Source: Lachnospiraceae bacterium (GTDB taxonomy: Bacteria; Bacillota; Clostridia; Lachnospirales; Lachnospiraceae). From it: DNA of 49,779 nucleotides. The notes beneath the pieces were generated by a model that saw only the letters and a list, made by a program, of their open reading frames with translations, ran no database searches and was not told the DNA's origin. Below, piece by piece: positions 40,038-49,736 of this stretch. The position numbers were made by a program, and so were the translations under genes. Location: NCBI GenBank assembly GCA_022647575.1, contig JALCKY010000010.1, forward strand, positions 1-49,779, given 5' to 3'. The stretch's first letter is position 1, and the number at the start of each line of letters is the position of its first letter.

Positions 40038-41737
40038 CTGTCACAGCTCTCCTCTGCGAAATCCTTCTTCATTTCCAGAATCAGTACCTGATAGCCGCCG
40101 AGCAGGATGCTGCCGTCTTCTGCATAAAACTCATGCTGATTGTTCAGCAGTACTTTTTCCCAGACTCCCTCCGGACGAATCCGCTGCGGTTCCCTGCTGA
40201 AATTTGCCGCAATCAGGATTGTCTGGTTTTCCGATCTGCGGAAATATGCCATCAGCTTCGGCCGGTCCGTCATCACCGGCTGCAGCTCTCCGTAGACAAG
40301 CGTTTCCCGGTAATCAGGATTTTTTCGGAGCGCAAGCAGATTCCTGTAGAAATTCCATACGGAGTCCGGATTTCTCCGCTCATCTTCAAGATTGATTTTC
40401 CGGTAGTTCGGATTGATGCGAAGCCACGGCTTCCCGGCAGTAAATCCGGCATTTTCTCCATGGCTCCACTGGTAAGGCGTCCGTGCATTGTCACGGCTCT
40501 GCACCGCAACGGCCTTCAGGGCTTCTTCCGGAGTCCGACCTGCTTTCAGGGCGACCTGATATTCATCCAGCGAAGAAATGTCATCAACTTCTTCAATGGA
40601 ATCAATCGGGATATTCTCCATTCCGAGTTCCTGCCCCTGATAAATGAACGGAATCCCCCGGAGCATTACGCTGACCGCTCCGAGCAGTTTTTTCGTATCG
40701 TCGCAGAGATCTTCTTTCGGAATATAGCGGCTGACTCCTCTCGGCTCATCGTGATTTTCAATAATGTTGGACAGAAAACCGATCCTGCCGATTTTCTTCT
40801 GGCTTTCAAAGCAGCAGTCCCTGTAATCATCCGGAGTAACCGGCCGGCAGTCATACCAGCCTTTTCTGCTGCGTCCGCAGACACTGGCATTGAAATCAAA
40901 CATCGTAGAGAAATAACCGTTCTCACCGATAAATTCCGCTATCTCGCTGTCCCTGATGTTAAAGACTTCCCCTGCCGTAAAGGCGTTATGGGGACGGAAA
41001 CAGCGATCGCGCATTTCTCCCAGAAATTCTCCGATGCCTTCCGCTTCCTTCAGCATATTGGAAATGTCCGCCAGGCCGTCGCTGCGGTCTGCCGGATAGT
41101 CGTGGAACGGCAGCGTTTTCTTGATGTTGATGATGGCATCGATGCGAAACCCGGCAAGACCTTTGTCCAGCCACCAGTTGACCATCTTATAAATTTCTTC
41201 CCTGAGCTCCGGATTTTCCCAGTTCAGATCCGGCTGCTTTTTGTGAAAGACATGCAGATAGTACACGTCTTCGTGTCCCGGCAGCTTTTCCCAGACCGGT
41301 CCTCCGAAATACGATCTCCAGTTGCAGGGAAACTTTTCCCCTTCTTTCACTGTTTCAATATAGAAAAACTTTCCGTATTTTCCGTACGGGTCCTCACAGG
41401 CTTTTTTAAACCACTCGTGCTCATCGGAGCAGTGGTTCACAACCAGATCCATCACGATCCCGATGCCGCGCTTTTTTGCCTCGGCAATCAGTTCGTCCAT
41501 ATCCTCCATCGTACCGAACCGCGGGTCGATCCGATAGTAATCCGAAATGTCGTAGCCCTGATCAGCCAGCGGTGAACAGTAGATCGGAGACAGCCAGATG
41601 ATGTCCGCTCCGAGTTCCCTGATTGTATCCAGACGGCTGATGATTCCCTGAAGATCTCCGATTCCGTCTCCGCCGGAGTCACAGAAGCTCTTCGGATAAA
41701 TCTGATAAGCGGAAGCTTCCTTCCACCATGTCCTCAT
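40034..41737 (-). CDS. GH13 alpha-glucosidase (GH13_31 type)
   Basis: A 567-aa GH13 hydrolase. It begins MRTWWKEASAYQIYPKSFCDSGGDGIGDL after AGAGG; an in-frame ATG at 41794 or 41863 is possible but has poorer support from family length. Catalytic residues: nucleophile Asp in GFRIDAI, acid Glu in TAGEVFN and Asp in ENHDEPR. The core follows oligo-1,6-glucosidases and alpha-glucosidases. The residue after the nucleophile Asp is Ala, where alpha-1,6-specific members carry Val; this suggests action on alpha-1,4 bonds. It lacks a signal peptide, so it would cleave imported malto-oligosaccharides in the cytoplasm. Confidence 0.88.
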   Translation of the reverse strand: MRTWWKEASAYQIYPKSFCDSGGDGIGDLQGIISRLDTIRELGADIIWLSPIYCSPLADQGYDISDYYRIDPRFGTMEDMDELIAEAKKRGIGIVMDLVVNHCSDEHEWFKKACEDPYGKYGKFFYIETVKEGEKFPCNWRSYFGGPVWEKLPGHEDVYYLHVFHKKQPDLNWENPELREEIYKMVNWWLDKGLAGFRIDAIINIKKTLPFHDYPADRSDGLADISNMLKEAEGIGEFLGEMRDRCFRPHNAFTAGEVFNIRDSEIAEFIGENGYFSTMFDFNASVCGRSRKGWYDCRPVTPDDYRDCCFESQKKIGRIGFLSNIIENHDEPRGVSRYIPKEDLCDDTKKLLGAVSVMLRGIPFIYQGQELGMENIPIDSIEEVDDISSLDEYQVALKAGRTPEEALKAVAVQSRDNARTPYQWSHGENAGFTAGKPWLRINPNYRKINLEDERRNPDSVWNFYRNLLALRKNPDYRETLVYGELQPVMTDRPKLMAYFRRSENQTILIAANFSREPQRIRPEGVWEKVLLNNQHEFYAEDGSILLGGYQVLILEMKKDFAEESCDR

Positions 41738-41908
41738 TTCCCGAAACCTCTTTTCCTGAGGTACCGCTTCCTGCAGCATTTTTTCCTGCGACATCGTTTT
41801 TTTCCGCCTTCTTAATCTTTTCCCTGCTGTAAAGCGGAACCGCTGGCACAGACGAATCTGCACCGGCGGTTCCCATAGTAAAGAATTGCAAAGAATTCAT
41901 AACAGAAC

Positions 41909-42779
41909 TCAGCCTTTTACAGCCCCGTCAATCATTCCCTGAACGATCTGCTTCTGGCCGATCAGGAATACGACAACCATAGGAATAATGGCGATCAGAG
42001 CTGCTGCCATTACCATGTTCCACTCTGTTACGTAGGAGCCGATGAAAGACTGTACTGCTACAGGAATCGTCTTATACTCACTGGTTCCTACCATCATGTT
42101 CGGCAGAAGGTAATCGTTCCAGATCCACATTCCGTTCAGGATCGTAACGGTCATGATAACCGGACGAAGAAGCGGGAATATGATTCTGAAGAAGGTTCCT
42201 TCCGGTGAGCATCCATCAATGGCTGCACTTTCTTCAAGGTCAAAAGGAACTCCCTTTATGAAACCTGTCAGAATGAATACCGTCATGGCGCCGCCGAATC
42301 CCAGGTAGGCGAAGATCAGTCCGGGTATGGACTGGATCATCGGGATGCCGATGAACTTTCCGATATCCCTGAAGGTTGCCACCAGCGGGAGCATGACGAC
42401 CTGGAAAGGAATAATCATGGATGCAATAAAGGTAAAGTAAATCAGCGATGCCCATTTCTTCTTCTGATTTCTGGAAATAACCCATGCCGCCATAGCGCCG
42501 AAAAGATTCAGCAGCAGAATGGAGATAACGGTTATCGTAACTGAGCTGGCAAATGCCTGCCAGAAAAGGAAATGCGTATTGTTGACAACGTCATGAACGT
42601 TCGATATCAGCTGGCTGAAAACTTGCCCCCGCCAGCGTAACAGGATCACTTCCGATAGCCGTCGTCGTCTTGGAAGAGTTGACAACTACCATGTAGAAAG
42701 GAAAGAGAATGTAAACGGCAAGAAGAATGGCTATCACAGTCTCGATGACCAGCACCGATTTCTTTGGTGTCCTATTCAT
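41909..42779 (-). pseudogene. ABC sugar permease (MalG-like), one frameshift
   Basis: The N-terminal part (MNRTPKKSVLVIETVIAILLAVYILFPFYMVV, ending near DPVTLAG) and the main part (QVFSQLISNVHDVVNNTHFLFWQAF onward) join if one base is removed from the CCCCC run at 42626-42630. The result is a roughly 290-aa CUT1-family permease with six helices and the EAA loop ESAAIDGCSPEGTFFRIIFPLLRPVI. It forms the membrane channel with the upstream permease. The start overlaps that permease's stop by one base. Intact motifs favour a sequence error. Confidence 0.87.
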
Positions 42780-43831
42780 TACAGCGACACCTCCTTCTTA
42801 TTCGACGTCCTGACCTGAATGATGGAGACAACGGCAAGAATGATAAAGAACAGCACTGCCTTTGCCTGCGATACGGCGTAATTATTCTCTGCAATAGCCG
42901 TACTGTAGATATTCAGAGCCAGCATCTCGGTTCCGTTTGTAATATAGGCGCCAAGGAAGTCCGCAACAGATCCGGTACCGTTTGTCAACGCCAGGTTGAC
43001 ATCGAATTGCTTGAAAGCACTTGTCAGCGTAAGGAACGTGCAGATCGTGATTGTAGGTGCGATCATCGGCAGCTTGATCTTGATCAGGGTCTTCCAGGCA
43101 TTGGCTCCGTCGATGGCTGCCGCTTCAAGAGTATCCGCCGGAACGCCGGTCAGTCCGGTGATATAGATCAGCATGATGTAGCCGCCGTACTGCCAGATAT
43201 AAACGATGATGATTGCCATCAGCGATGTGTTCGTTGCATTTAAAAGAGTCACCTGACCTGTGATCCTGGTCAGGACTTCATTGAATACGAACTGCCAGAT
43301 ATAGCCAAGTACGATTCCGCCGATCAGATTCGGCAGGAAGTAGGATGCCCTGAAGAATCCGAGAGCTTTGATCTTTGTCGTGCAGAGCAGTGCCAGCATG
43401 AACCCGATCAGATTGACGAGAATGACATTCATGAAAACAAAGATGAACGTAATCAGGATCGACCAGATGAAGCTGGGCTGTCCGAACATCTTTGAATAGT
43501 TTGCAAAGCCTACAAAGCCTGTAACCGTGATTCCGTCCCAGTCGGTAAAGGAATAGCAGATACCTTCAATCATGGGAATGATGACCGTGATAAGGAATGT
43601 GAAAAGCAGCGGGAACAGGAAAATGACATATACCAGTACCCGGTGATATTTAAGTGTTGGGAAAAGATAGATTCCGGCGATAATCCCCACCATGCCCATG
43701 ACCAGCAGGGGGCCTCTTAACGCGCTTCCGCTTCCGCTCATATCCATGATAAGAGCCACTACCATCAGTATGACTCCGGCCGCGAGAACGGCATATGCAC
43801 CAAACCTGCGCCCGACTGAAAATTCTTTCAT
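42779..43831 (-). CDS. ABC sugar permease (MalF/UgpA-like)
   Basis: A 350-aa membrane protein with two extra N-terminal helices followed by the six-helix permease core. The EAA-type loop LEAAAIDGANAWKTLIKIKLPMIAPTI contacts the ATPase. FSFTDWDGITVTGFVGFANYSKMFGQP-type text near residue 95 (YSFTDWDG) is typical of CUT1 sugar permeases. It works with the solute-binding protein encoded upstream and the MalG-like permease; no ATPase gene is present, so a shared MsmK-type ATPase elsewhere is expected. Confidence 0.92.
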   Translation of the reverse strand: MKEFSVGRRFGAYAVLAAGVILMVVALIMDMSGSGSALRGPLLVMGMVGIIAGIYLFPTLKYHRVLVYVIFLFPLLFTFLITVIIPMIEGICYSFTDWDGITVTGFVGFANYSKMFGQPSFIWSILITFIFVFMNVILVNLIGFMLALLCTTKIKALGFFRASYFLPNLIGGIVLGYIWQFVFNEVLTRITGQVTLLNATNTSLMAIIIVYIWQYGGYIMLIYITGLTGVPADTLEAAAIDGANAWKTLIKIKLPMIAPTITICTFLTLTSAFKQFDVNLALTNGTGSVADFLGAYITNGTEMLALNIYSTAIAENNYAVSQAKAVLFFIILAVVSIIQVRTSNKKEVSL

Positions 43832-43884
43832 ACAGCGATTCCCCTCCTTTCATAAAAGAACTTGATTCATTTTTCCTTTAAAGC

Positions 43885-43921
43885 ATTGAGGGCAGCGGCC
43901 TGACCCGCCGCCGCTCTCAAT
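43885..43921 (-). promoter_or_regulatory. Intercistronic hairpin between binding protein and permease genes
   Basis: ATTGAG (43885-43890) and CTCAAT (43916-43921) close a GC-rich inner stem. Such hairpins often let the binding protein be made in excess over the permeases; no long T-run follows on the coding strand. Confidence 0.55.
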
Positions 43922-43954
43922 CCGTTCAATCTTTATTCTTCAATGCATCTGTCA

Positions 43955-45261
43955 TTATGAAGCGTAGTAGCTCTTGATGACCTGAGCCATCGTAGTTACG
44001 AACTTCGCAGCGTCAAGATTGCCCTTTGCAAAGTCTTCGAAGACCTGGCCTGTCTCATTCTGAAGGCCGTCTTTCTTCATAAATGTGTTCATGTTCGAGA
44101 GCTTGCCGTTATCCATGTAAGACTTGATGGATGCTGCAAACGGATCGGACGGAACATCTGTAACGGTCTTGTACGGAGAAACAAATCCGCAGTCATTGAC
44201 GAAGATCTTCTGAGCATCAGCTTCTGAGCACCACTGAAGGAATGCTTTTGCTGCATCTACATTGCCATCGCCGTATACAGCCCAGTAAGAGGTAGCGCCG
44301 CCGCAGATAGTATCGATTCCGTCTTCAAATGCGAACGGAGCGATGCCGCATTTGAATTTGCTGTAATCCGTGGATGCGGTAAGGTTTGCGCCGAACCAGG
44401 ATCCCTGTGTAACGAAAGCAGCCTTGCCCTGTGCAAAGAGAGCTGTTTCCTGATCATAGGTTCCGTTGGTAGCGATGTCTTTGTCGCAGTGCTGCTGGAT
44501 AAGATCGATGAAGTTTGCGAAATCTGTCATTCTGGTTTCGTCGATCTGGCCGCCGTCCTGCAGCATATCGAAGTACTTGGAATCTTCTCCGGATTTGATG
44601 CCTGCATCAAGATACTGACCGAAGAGATGTGTACCGGTTGACCATCCAAGGTTCTTGTTGTTTGCGCCCGTAGTCTACAACTGCCGTAAGGCCGAGTTCG
44701 CTCTTCTTGGATTCAAGGGTTTCGAATGCTGTCTTGTAAGCTGCCGGGCTTGTAAGCTTGGTCGCGTCGATTCCGGCTTTTTCAAGGATATCCGCGTTAT
44801 AAGCAAAGCCCCAGCCTTCCACCATGTACGGGAAGCCGTAAACCTTGCCGTCTTCTTTGTAAGCAAGATCTGTGTTGCTGACCCATTTCTCACTGGAAAG
44901 ATCCGCAAGTTTTCCCGTCCAGTTTGCAAATCCGTTTGCTTCTGATACGAAGATATCGGGCATGGTCCCTGCCTGATAATCCTTCTTCAGAGTGTCGCTG
45001 GGCTGTTGCCTGATTGGATCCGCCGACCGTTATGACGGTAACCGCCACACCGCTCTTCTCCTGATAAGTCTTTGCAAGGCTCTGAAGCTGCGTATCGATT
45101 TCAGGCTTGCCGTTCAGGAGCGTAATGCCTTTACCGGAAGCTGCTGCCGTACTGCTGCTGCCGCTTGCTGCCGTGCTTGCTGTTGCGCTGCCGCCGCAGG
45201 CTGCCAGCCCCAGTGCCATTGCTCCAGCTAAAACTACTGCCATAACTCTGTTCATCTTCAT
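43955..45261 (-). pseudogene. ABC sugar-binding lipoprotein, two frameshifts
   Basis: Three frames together encode one extracellular solute-binding protein of about 435 aa. The N terminus MKMNRVMAVVLAGAMALGLAACGGS is a lipoprotein signal with lipobox LAAC. The middle contains MPDIFVSEANGFANWTGKLADLSSEKWV and YGFPYMVEGWGFAYNADILEKAGID. The end has GKAAFVTQGSWFGANL, VDAAKAFLQWCSEADAQKIFVNDCGFVSPY and VIKSYYAS. Removing one base from GGG at 45000-45002 and one from CCC at 44667-44669 restores the frame. It would capture oligosaccharides for the two permeases downstream. Confidence 0.88.
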
Positions 45262-45360
45262 CTTTTTACATCCTCCTTACTTATTTTTCCCTTTAAAATG
45301 TTTTCCCTTTAAAACCGTAAAAAGTGATCTACACCGAATCATTAACCGGCCGTATCACAG

Positions 45361-45408
45361 TAACCGGTTACTTGACTTCAGTTTAGTTGAAACCCTCCTC
45401 CATGTCAA
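45361..45408 (-). promoter_or_regulatory. Promoter and LacI-type operator of the ABC operon
   Basis: On the minus strand TTGACA (45403-45408), 17 bases, TAAACT (45380-45385). The perfect palindrome TAACCGGTTA (45361-45370) lies at about +3 to +12. A related half-site TTAACCGG follows at about 45342. The operator is repeated in front of the LacI gene. Confidence 0.82.
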
Positions 45409-45471
45409 CACTATTTTCAGATTCGTGTATTTTAGCTAAATTTCAAGCTTTCATTTTGTACAGGTTTCCTC

Positions 45472-45500
45472 TTGATTTTACATGTAACCGGTTATTTAAT
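45472..45500 (+). promoter_or_regulatory. Promoter and second LacI-type operator of the regulator gene
   Basis: TTGATT (45472-45477), 17 bases, TTTAAT (45495-45500), with the palindrome TAACCGGTTA (45485-45494) in the spacer. The two operators are 124 bp apart, centre to centre. The rest of the 345-bp gap between the divergent genes shows no other feature. Confidence 0.75.
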
Positions 45501-45606
45501 TATTATATTAGTATGAAAAAGTCCGTCATACTGACTTTGGCACCGTTTCCAGAATCATGGCACAGGAAACATCAGGTTTACAGTACTGCATCGAAGGAGA
45601 TACGAT

Positions 45607-46635
45607 ATGGCCAGAGAAAAGGACGTTACATTCCAGGATATTGCCAATTACACTCAGTTCTCAAAGACCACGATTTCCAGGTATTTCAACTGCCCGGAAT
45701 CTCTTTCACCTGCCAACCGGAATAAAATTGAATCAGCACTCAGGGCTCTGCACTATAATGAAAACAAGGTTGCACGAATTCTCGCAAACGGACGCACTGA
45801 GTTTATAGGTCTTATTATTCCGAACATATTCAACAGCTTCTATTCAAGCATCACGGAAAAGATTCTTGCTTCCTATGAGCGTTACGGCTACAAGTTTCTG
45901 GTCTTTATCGGCAGTCCTACCGAAGGAAATGAACGCCGGTACATCCGGGAACTGCTGGCTTATAAAGTGGAAGGCCTGATTGTCCTTTCCCATACCATTC
46001 CTTCCATGGAGCTGGCCTCCTACGGGATTCCTCTCGTCTCCATCGAACGCGAGGACCGCTACATTTCATCGGTCAACACCGACAACTACATGGGCGGAAT
46101 CCAGGCCGCAAGCCTGCTGTATAAAAACAACTGTGACATTTTCATCCTGCTCAACTCCCCGACAGCAGTGGATGTTCCAAGCTACGGCCGGGTGCGTGGA
46201 TTCCTGGACACCTGTTCCGAGCATCACCTTGATTACAGGATGTATGAATACCCCATAGGCGCAACCTACAATGAAACCGCACGTGCGGTTGAAAATGTCC
46301 TCGAATCAAGTATTATCGACGCCTTCCCCTGCAAGAAAAAAGGGATCTTCTGCCTGTCGGACTTTTCAGCCATCATCGTGCTGAACTATCTCTTCCGCAA
46401 GTACGGCTGCCTGCCGGATGATTACCGTATAATCGGTTTCGACAATATTCCGCCGGCACGTGAAGCGGTCCTTCCGCTGTCAACAATCGGCCAGCAGTCA
46501 GACGCCCTTGTCGATACGGCAATGGAACTGCTCACTGACCAGATTCGCAGTCATAAGGAAAACTCCGGTGAGCCCGTAAAGCCGGTTCACAGGCTGATTC
46601 CGCCCCGTCTCATCAACAGGCGCACAACGGACTAG
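45607..46635 (+). CDS. LacI-family transcriptional repressor
   Basis: A 342-aa LacI/GalR regulator. The N-terminal DNA-binding region (residues 1-55; VTFQDIANYTQFSKTTISRYFN, then hinge NENKVARILANG) is followed by a periplasmic-binding-like effector domain: FIGLIIPNIFNSFYSSI, EGLIVLSH, SIEREDRYISSVNTDNYMGG and RIIGFDNIPPA. It is divergent from the ABC operon, and both promoters carry TAACCGGTTA, so it probably represses both until an oligosaccharide binds. AAGGAGATACGAT precedes the ATG. Confidence 0.93.
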   Translation: MAREKDVTFQDIANYTQFSKTTISRYFNCPESLSPANRNKIESALRALHYNENKVARILANGRTEFIGLIIPNIFNSFYSSITEKILASYERYGYKFLVFIGSPTEGNERRYIRELLAYKVEGLIVLSHTIPSMELASYGIPLVSIEREDRYISSVNTDNYMGGIQAASLLYKNNCDIFILLNSPTAVDVPSYGRVRGFLDTCSEHHLDYRMYEYPIGATYNETARAVENVLESSIIDAFPCKKKGIFCLSDFSAIIVLNYLFRKYGCLPDDYRIIGFDNIPPAREAVLPLSTIGQQSDALVDTAMELLTDQIRSHKENSGEPVKPVHRLIPPRLINRRTTD

Positions 46636-47312
46636 GTTCCTGACTGTTCCGTTTCCCCGCCGTTTCCATCCTCTGCCCCTTCTTCCTTTTTGTCCGGCGG
46701 CTCCATTGCCTTGAAAACCGGGCTGTAGAGCCACGCCTTAGCCCAGGCGGGCAGTGAGAAGCCGAAAAGAATCAGCCAGACAATGGATCTATAAGGCTGC
46801 ATATAAACAAAGACAAGCGGAGCTGCCGTAAAGACCACCATGGCGGCCGTTCGCGGCAGATGCCCGACGGCCAGCAGAGAGGCGTTCCTGATATAGGACC
46901 GGGTGCTTTCATATTCAAAATGGCATAACAGCGGAAATACCCACACGATTGCAAAAAGAATCAGCAGAAAAACCACGCCGAAAGCAATCTTTGCCGCCGG
47001 AGGGAAAACATTGGGATTCTTCCTGATAAGCCATGCGTCCAGAAAAATGGCTGCCAGGAAAAACAGGACAGGAATCCACAGAATCGTACCGCGTTTGAAA
47101 TTCTCTTTAAATGATTTGAAAAAGTTTCTGACGATATAGTTGTCCGTATCCCGGATCATATGCAGCACCGAATAATGCAGTGCCGTAATCGCTGCTCCTC
47201 CCGTGATAACCGGGATGCAGAGCAGTATGGTCAGCAGATTCAGTATGACAAGATTGGCAAATACTTCGAGGAAATGAAAAACCGGCCCGTCGAAATTGAA
47301 TATTCTTCCCAT
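46632..47312 (-). CDS. YesL-like (DUF624) membrane protein
   Basis: A 226-aa protein with about five hydrophobic helices. The start MGRIFNFDGPVFHFLEVFANLVILNLLTILLCIPVITGGAAITALHY is the DUF624 (YesL) signature. These proteins are usually found in polysaccharide-use loci beside CUT1 transporters; their function is not known. It follows malQ on the same strand by 25 bp and converges with lacI, overlapping its end by 4 bp. The C terminus is acidic and glycine-rich. Confidence 0.87.
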   Translation of the reverse strand: MGRIFNFDGPVFHFLEVFANLVILNLLTILLCIPVITGGAAITALHYSVLHMIRDTDNYIVRNFFKSFKENFKRGTILWIPVLFFLAAIFLDAWLIRKNPNVFPPAAKIAFGVVFLLILFAIVWVFPLLCHFEYESTRSYIRNASLLAVGHLPRTAAMVVFTAAPLVFVYMQPYRSIVWLILFGFSLPAWAKAWLYSPVFKAMEPPDKKEEGAEDGNGGETEQSGT

Positions 47313-47337
47313 AGCTGTCCCCGTCAGTCCTTCCTGT

Positions 47338-48746
47338 TCAGCAGCGTCCGCTCTCTTTCGTCACCGCCGCAATCTCTTCCCACACAGAATCCGCAGACAG
47401 ATCCGGCAGGAATCTCCATGTCCAGTTGGTCCCGAGCGTTGAAGGCGTATTGATCCTGGCTTCTTTTGTAAGCCGGCAGTAATCATGCATCGGAATAATG
47501 GCTGTATTGGCAACGGAAGTCATCGCCATCCGGATGAAGTCATAGACATAGTCTCCCTTCAGGATGTCTTCCACGGAACGTTTCAAGTAATCAGCGGCCA
47601 TCTTCCGGTCATCTTCGGAAATTTCACGGAACCAGCTGGCCAGCGTCTGATTGTCATGCGTACCCGTATAGGCTGCGCAGTTCGGAATCCATGTGTTCGG
47701 CCGGTAATCCGCTTCCTCGCGGGAATCAAAACCGAATTCCAGCACTTTCATTCCCGGATACCCGGTATCCTTTACCAGCTTCTGCACGGACGCCGTGATA
47801 TATCCCAGGTCTTCCGCGATGATCGGCTTGTTTCCGAGCTCTTTCCGCAGGACATGGAACAGCTTCATGCCCGGGCCCTTTTTCCAGCTGCCGCCGGAGG
47901 CATCGGCATCGCCGTAAGGTATCGAATAGTATTCATCAAATCCCCGGAAATGATCCACGCGTACAATGTCATACATGCGGAAGCAGTGGCGCAGGCGTCT
48001 GACCCACCAGGCATATCCCGTTTTTTCATGATAGTCCCAGTCATACAGAGGATTGCCCCAGAGCTGTCCTTTCGCGGAAAAACTGTCCGGCGGACATCCG
48101 GCTACGGCTGTCGGCCTTCCGTCCGCATCGAACTGGAACATTTTCCGGTTCGAAAGAATATCCGCGGAATCCATTGCCACATAAATGGGAATATCGCCGA
48201 TGATCTGAATGCCGAGGCTGTTGACATATTTCTTCAGCTGAAACCACTGACGGAAAAATTCGTACTGCACAAAGCAGTAATACTCTTTCGTCCTGCCCTC
48301 TTTTCCGACCATAAAATCAGCATAGCCGTCAAGCCACTCTCCCTCAGTCTGAACGGAAGGCTTCGTAGTCCTTTCCCTTCGAAAACCTCTGATAGGCCTT
48401 CCCCAGGACCGCAGCCCGGTTCTGGTAAAGCACCGCATAGTCCACCCGGTGAGGATCACTTCCCCAGGAAACCGAATCAATCTCTTCTCCGGTCAGCAGC
48501 CCCCTCTTCTTTCAGGGTGTCGAGATCCACGAAGTAGGGATTGCCCGCAAAAGTCGAAAAGCTCTGATAAGGCGAATCGCCGTAGCCCGTCGGACCGATC
48601 GGCAGAATCTGCCAATAGGCCTGTCCTGCCTTTTTCAGACAGTCGGCAAAAGCATAGGCTTCTTTGCCGAAAGTACCGATTCCGTAAGGTGAAGGAAGTG
48701 AAAAAATCGGAAACAGAATTCCTGCTTTTCTATCGTTCAGAGACAT
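47338..48746 (-). pseudogene. malQ: 4-alpha-glucanotransferase (MalQ), two frameshifts
   Basis: Two main frames and a short bridging one encode a GH77 enzyme of about 490 aa: RKAGILFPIFSLPSPYGIGTFGKEAYAFADCLKKAGQAYWQILPIGPTGYGDSPYQSFSTFAGNPYFVDLD, then LLTGEEIDSVSWGSDPHRVDYAVLYQNR. The catalytic core has DIVRVDHFRGFDEYYSIPYG (nucleophile), IIAEDLGYIT (acid) and GTHDNQT. Removing one base from CCCCC at 48500-48504 and one near 48351-48360 restores it. MalQ rearranges malto-oligosaccharides, feeding glucose and longer glucans to the pathway. AGAGGG lies before the start. Confidence 0.88.
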
Positions 48747-48795
48747 TAGAATCGCCCTCTCTCAAGGTCTTTTAACCGTAATCCGGCTTGCTTGT

Positions 48796-48824
48796 ATCAT
48801 ACTCCCGGGAGTGGTTCAATACAA
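48796..48824 (-). promoter_or_regulatory. Promoter before malQ with a 12-bp palindrome in its spacer
   Basis: On the minus strand TTGTAT (48819-48824), 17 bases, TATGAT (48796-48801). The perfect palindrome ACTCCCGGGAGT (48801-48812) occupies the spacer and may be a regulator site. Confidence 0.65.
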
Positions 48825-48857
48825 TCTTTTTCCGCGAAAGCCGCATGGTCCGGCTTT

Positions 48858-49736
48858 TCAGTCAAGTGCCTCCTGCCGCATTTCATGCGGCGTACGGCCG
48901 TATTTTTTCCGGAAGCTCCGGCAGAAATAAGAAATATTTTCGAAACCGCAGGAAAGGGCAATCGAGCTGATCGGTTCACTGGACACGGAAAGCAGCCGGA
49001 GCGCTGAAGACAGACGGTAATCCTGCAGGTATGCAATGAAAGTCTGCCCGGAATTTTCCCGGAAGAAACGCATGAAATGAGCCGGCGAATACCCTGCCTC
49101 TTCCGCCGCTTCCGCGACTGTCAGATGCTCAGCGCAGTGCTCCCGTATCCACGCCAGGATATGTTTCATTTTCTCGGAATTCTTCCCTTCCCTTTCCGGT
49201 TTCGATTCGGAACGGCATTCGTACAGTGCCGAAAGGAAAAGAAAAAGCTCGCCTTTGACTTCCAGAGGATAGCGCCGTCCTTCTTCCGATCGCAGGCACG
49301 GTCTGCCGCATCGAGAAAAGCAGAGGCCCTGCGCTGCAGTTCCGTCCCCCGGTTCCAGCATCCGCGGCAGAAAAAGCCTTCCTTCTTTCAGCGGACTGAA
49401 AAAGGCACGGCTGCACCAGTCATCCCCCCGACGTCTCCAGAAGCGAGACCGAGAAGATGATGTTCTCATACTCCATATGTTCTTCCGAGGAAATGGAGTG
49501 CAGGCATCCGGGAGGCACGACGGCAATGCTCCCGCCTGCATACTTCATACGCATTCAGATCGAGCGTAATTTCGCCGCTGCCCTTCTTGATATAGATGAG
49601 TTCCATTTCATCGTGCCAGTGCAGCGCCACCTTCGGAAAGTCAAGCGGGGATCGTGCACAGATAGGTATTGTACGCAAATCCGGGCTGTTCATGAACCTT
49701 GGTTTCCCTATACTGAATGTATTCCTCCGTATTCAT
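48858..49736 (-). pseudogene. AraC-family regulator with cupin sensor, several frameshifts
   Basis: The gene starts MNTEEYIQYRETKVHEQPGFAYNTYLC after GGAGGAAGTC. A cupin sensor follows in changing frames (LDFPKVALHWHDEMELIYIKKGSGEITLDLNAYE, then GGSIAVVPPGCLHSISSEEHMEYENIIFSVSLLET). The intact C-terminal AraC domain has AEHLTVAEAAEEAGYSPAHFMRFFRENSGQTFIAYLQDYRL and IALSCGFENISYFCRSFRKKYGRTPHEMRQ. Removing one base from GGGG at 49647-49650 and one from CCCCCC at 49434-49439, plus at least one change near 49540, restores the frame. It probably senses a sugar and activates malQ just downstream. Confidence 0.8.
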
